Shown here: in pieces, positions 32,089 to 32,792 of the stretch
How positions within the stretch are numbered: position 1 is the stretch's first letter
Layout: every line of letters begins with the position of its first letter
NCBI RefSeq assembly: GCF_004799035.1
Contig: NZ_MWIO01000066.1
Span: 1-32,792 of the forward strand
Source: Rhodanobacter lindaniclasticus
GTDB taxonomy: Bacteria; Pseudomonadota; Gammaproteobacteria; Xanthomonadales; Rhodanobacteraceae
Reading direction: 5' to 3'
DNA: 32,792 nucleotides
The notes under the pieces: model-generated
Databases searched by the model: none
What the model was told of the DNA's origin: nothing
What the model saw: only the letters and a program-made list of their open reading frames with translations
Translations under genes and position numbers: made by a program

Positions 32089-32718
32089 ATGGCCGCGCGC
32101 GACGCCTTGCAGGCACAACTCGAACAGGGCATCGCCGCGCTGGGCCTGCAACTGCCGACCGAGGCGGTGCCGCGCCTGCTCGACTACCTCGCCCTGCTCG
32201 AACGCTGGAACGCCGCCTACAACCTCACCGCGGTGCGCGATCCGGCCGAGATGGTGACCCGCCACCTGCTCGATTCGCTGGCGATCCTGCCGTTCGTGCA
32301 GGGCTCCACGCTGGTCGACCTCGGCACCGGCCCCGGCCTGCCCGGCATCGTGCTGGCGATCGCTGCGCCTGGCCGGCAGATCCTGCTGGTGGATTCCAAC
32401 GGCAAGAAAGTGCGCTTCCTGCGCGAGGCGATCCGCAGCCTGAAACTGGAGGGCGTGCGCGCCGAGCAATCGCGCGTGGAAGACGTCGCCGGCCAGTTCG
32501 ATTGCGTCACCGCGCGTGCCTTCGCCAGCCTCGCCGACATGCTGGCCTGGGGCGGCCACCTGCTGGCGCCGGACGGCATCTGGCTGGCGATGAAGGGCAA
32601 GCGGCCGGATGAAGAATTGCCCGGCGTCCCCGACGGCTTCGTCGTGCGCGCCACGCACGAACTCCACGTGCCTGGCCTGCCGGCCGAACGCCACCTGCTG
32701 GTGCTCGGCCGCGTCTGA
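32089..32718 (+). CDS. rsmG: 16S rRNA (guanine-527-N7)-methyltransferase RsmG
   Basis: 209 residues. SAM-dependent methylation of G527 in 16S rRNA. LERWNAAYNLTAVRDPAEMV (37-56) is the family signature, the SAM loop is LVDLGTGPGLPGI (75-87), and LLVDSNGKKVRFLREA is the adjacent acidic-turn region. The ATG at 32089 has AGGA ten bases upstream; an upstream in-frame start at 32044 overlaps the terminator region and is unlikely. In many bacteria rsmG precedes parA/parB, which would lie beyond the window. Confidence 0.95.
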   Translation: MAARDALQAQLEQGIAALGLQLPTEAVPRLLDYLALLERWNAAYNLTAVRDPAEMVTRHLLDSLAILPFVQGSTLVDLGTGPGLPGIVLAIAAPGRQILLVDSNGKKVRFLREAIRSLKLEGVRAEQSRVEDVAGQFDCVTARAFASLADMLAWGGHLLAPDGIWLAMKGKRPDEELPGVPDGFVVRATHELHVPGLPAERHLLVLGRV

Positions 32719-32733
32719 ATCACGCCGTGCGCG

Positions 32734-32754
32734 GTAGGGCGGGCACCGCCCGCC
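32734..32754 (+). repeat. GTAG-headed REP-like element
   Basis: The tetranucleotide GTAG (32734-32737) is followed directly by the stem GGCGGGC (32738-32744), ACC, GCCCGCC (32748-32754). GTAG followed by a short GC palindrome is the form of the Stenotrophomonas and Pseudomonas REPs that are mobilised by RAYT (tyrosine) transposases. It lies just after rsmG. Confidence 0.6.
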
Positions 32755-32792
32755 GGTTCGTCCCTTGCCGCGAGAGCGGCGGGCAGGACCAC

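Noticed and set aside
1..32792. tRNA genes, rRNA genes, CRISPR arrays, insertion sequences or prophage
   Set aside because: Scanning intergenic stretches showed no cloverleaf-like segments, repeated spacers, transposase frames or phage genes.

Overview
The window is high-GC, densely coding gammaproteobacterial chromosome. The lptM-dapF-DUF484-xerC-hslVU block, rsmG, oligopeptidase A, Oar-type TonB receptor, LacI regulator and GTAG-headed REP-like repeats suggest Xanthomonadales, most likely the Rhodanobacteraceae (Rhodanobacter/Dyella-like). That placement rests on recalled family resemblance and gene order, not on a search. I see no rRNA, tRNA, CRISPR array, insertion sequence or prophage.

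Layout. 1-4116 (minus strand): housekeeping block lptM, dapF, DUF484, xerC, hslV, hslU (hslU runs off the left edge), with a sigma-32-like promoter before hslV and a pair of inverted repeat elements between xerC and hslV. 4218-4907: an unrecognised two-helix membrane protein. 4885-9847 (minus): a mevalonate-pathway operon, mvaD - phosphomevalonate kinase - HMG-CoA reductase/mevalonate kinase fusion - idi. It covers every step from HMG-CoA to DMAPP; HMG-CoA synthase is not in the window. 10083-12551: a GNAT acetyltransferase divergent from a RimK-like ATP-grasp ligase, then a small membrane protein. 12680-18828: housekeeping genes aroE, a TPR-like membrane-anchored protein, gamma-carbonic anhydrase, prlC, a cold-shock protein, exonuclease III and UPF0149. 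18913-20596: a DUF4336 protein and a pirin.

20681-30904 (minus) is a seven-gene glycan-uptake operon: lacI regulator - TonB-dependent receptor - tryptophan-halogenase-like flavoprotein - GH144-like glucanase - solute-binding lipoprotein - two permeases. A LacI-type operator overlaps its predicted promoter and a strong hairpin with a T-rich tail ends it. The inferred route is outer-membrane import by the TonB receptor, periplasmic cleavage by the glucanase, then inner-membrane import by the ABC transporter, whose ATPase must be encoded elsewhere. The right end holds a 500-bp non-coding stretch, a short SPFH-like protein, and rsmG.

The two most interesting systems are the mevalonate operon, with its unusual reductase-kinase fusion and a 38-bp near-palindrome upstream, and the glycan operon that embeds a halogenase-family enzyme with all its catalytic motifs intact.
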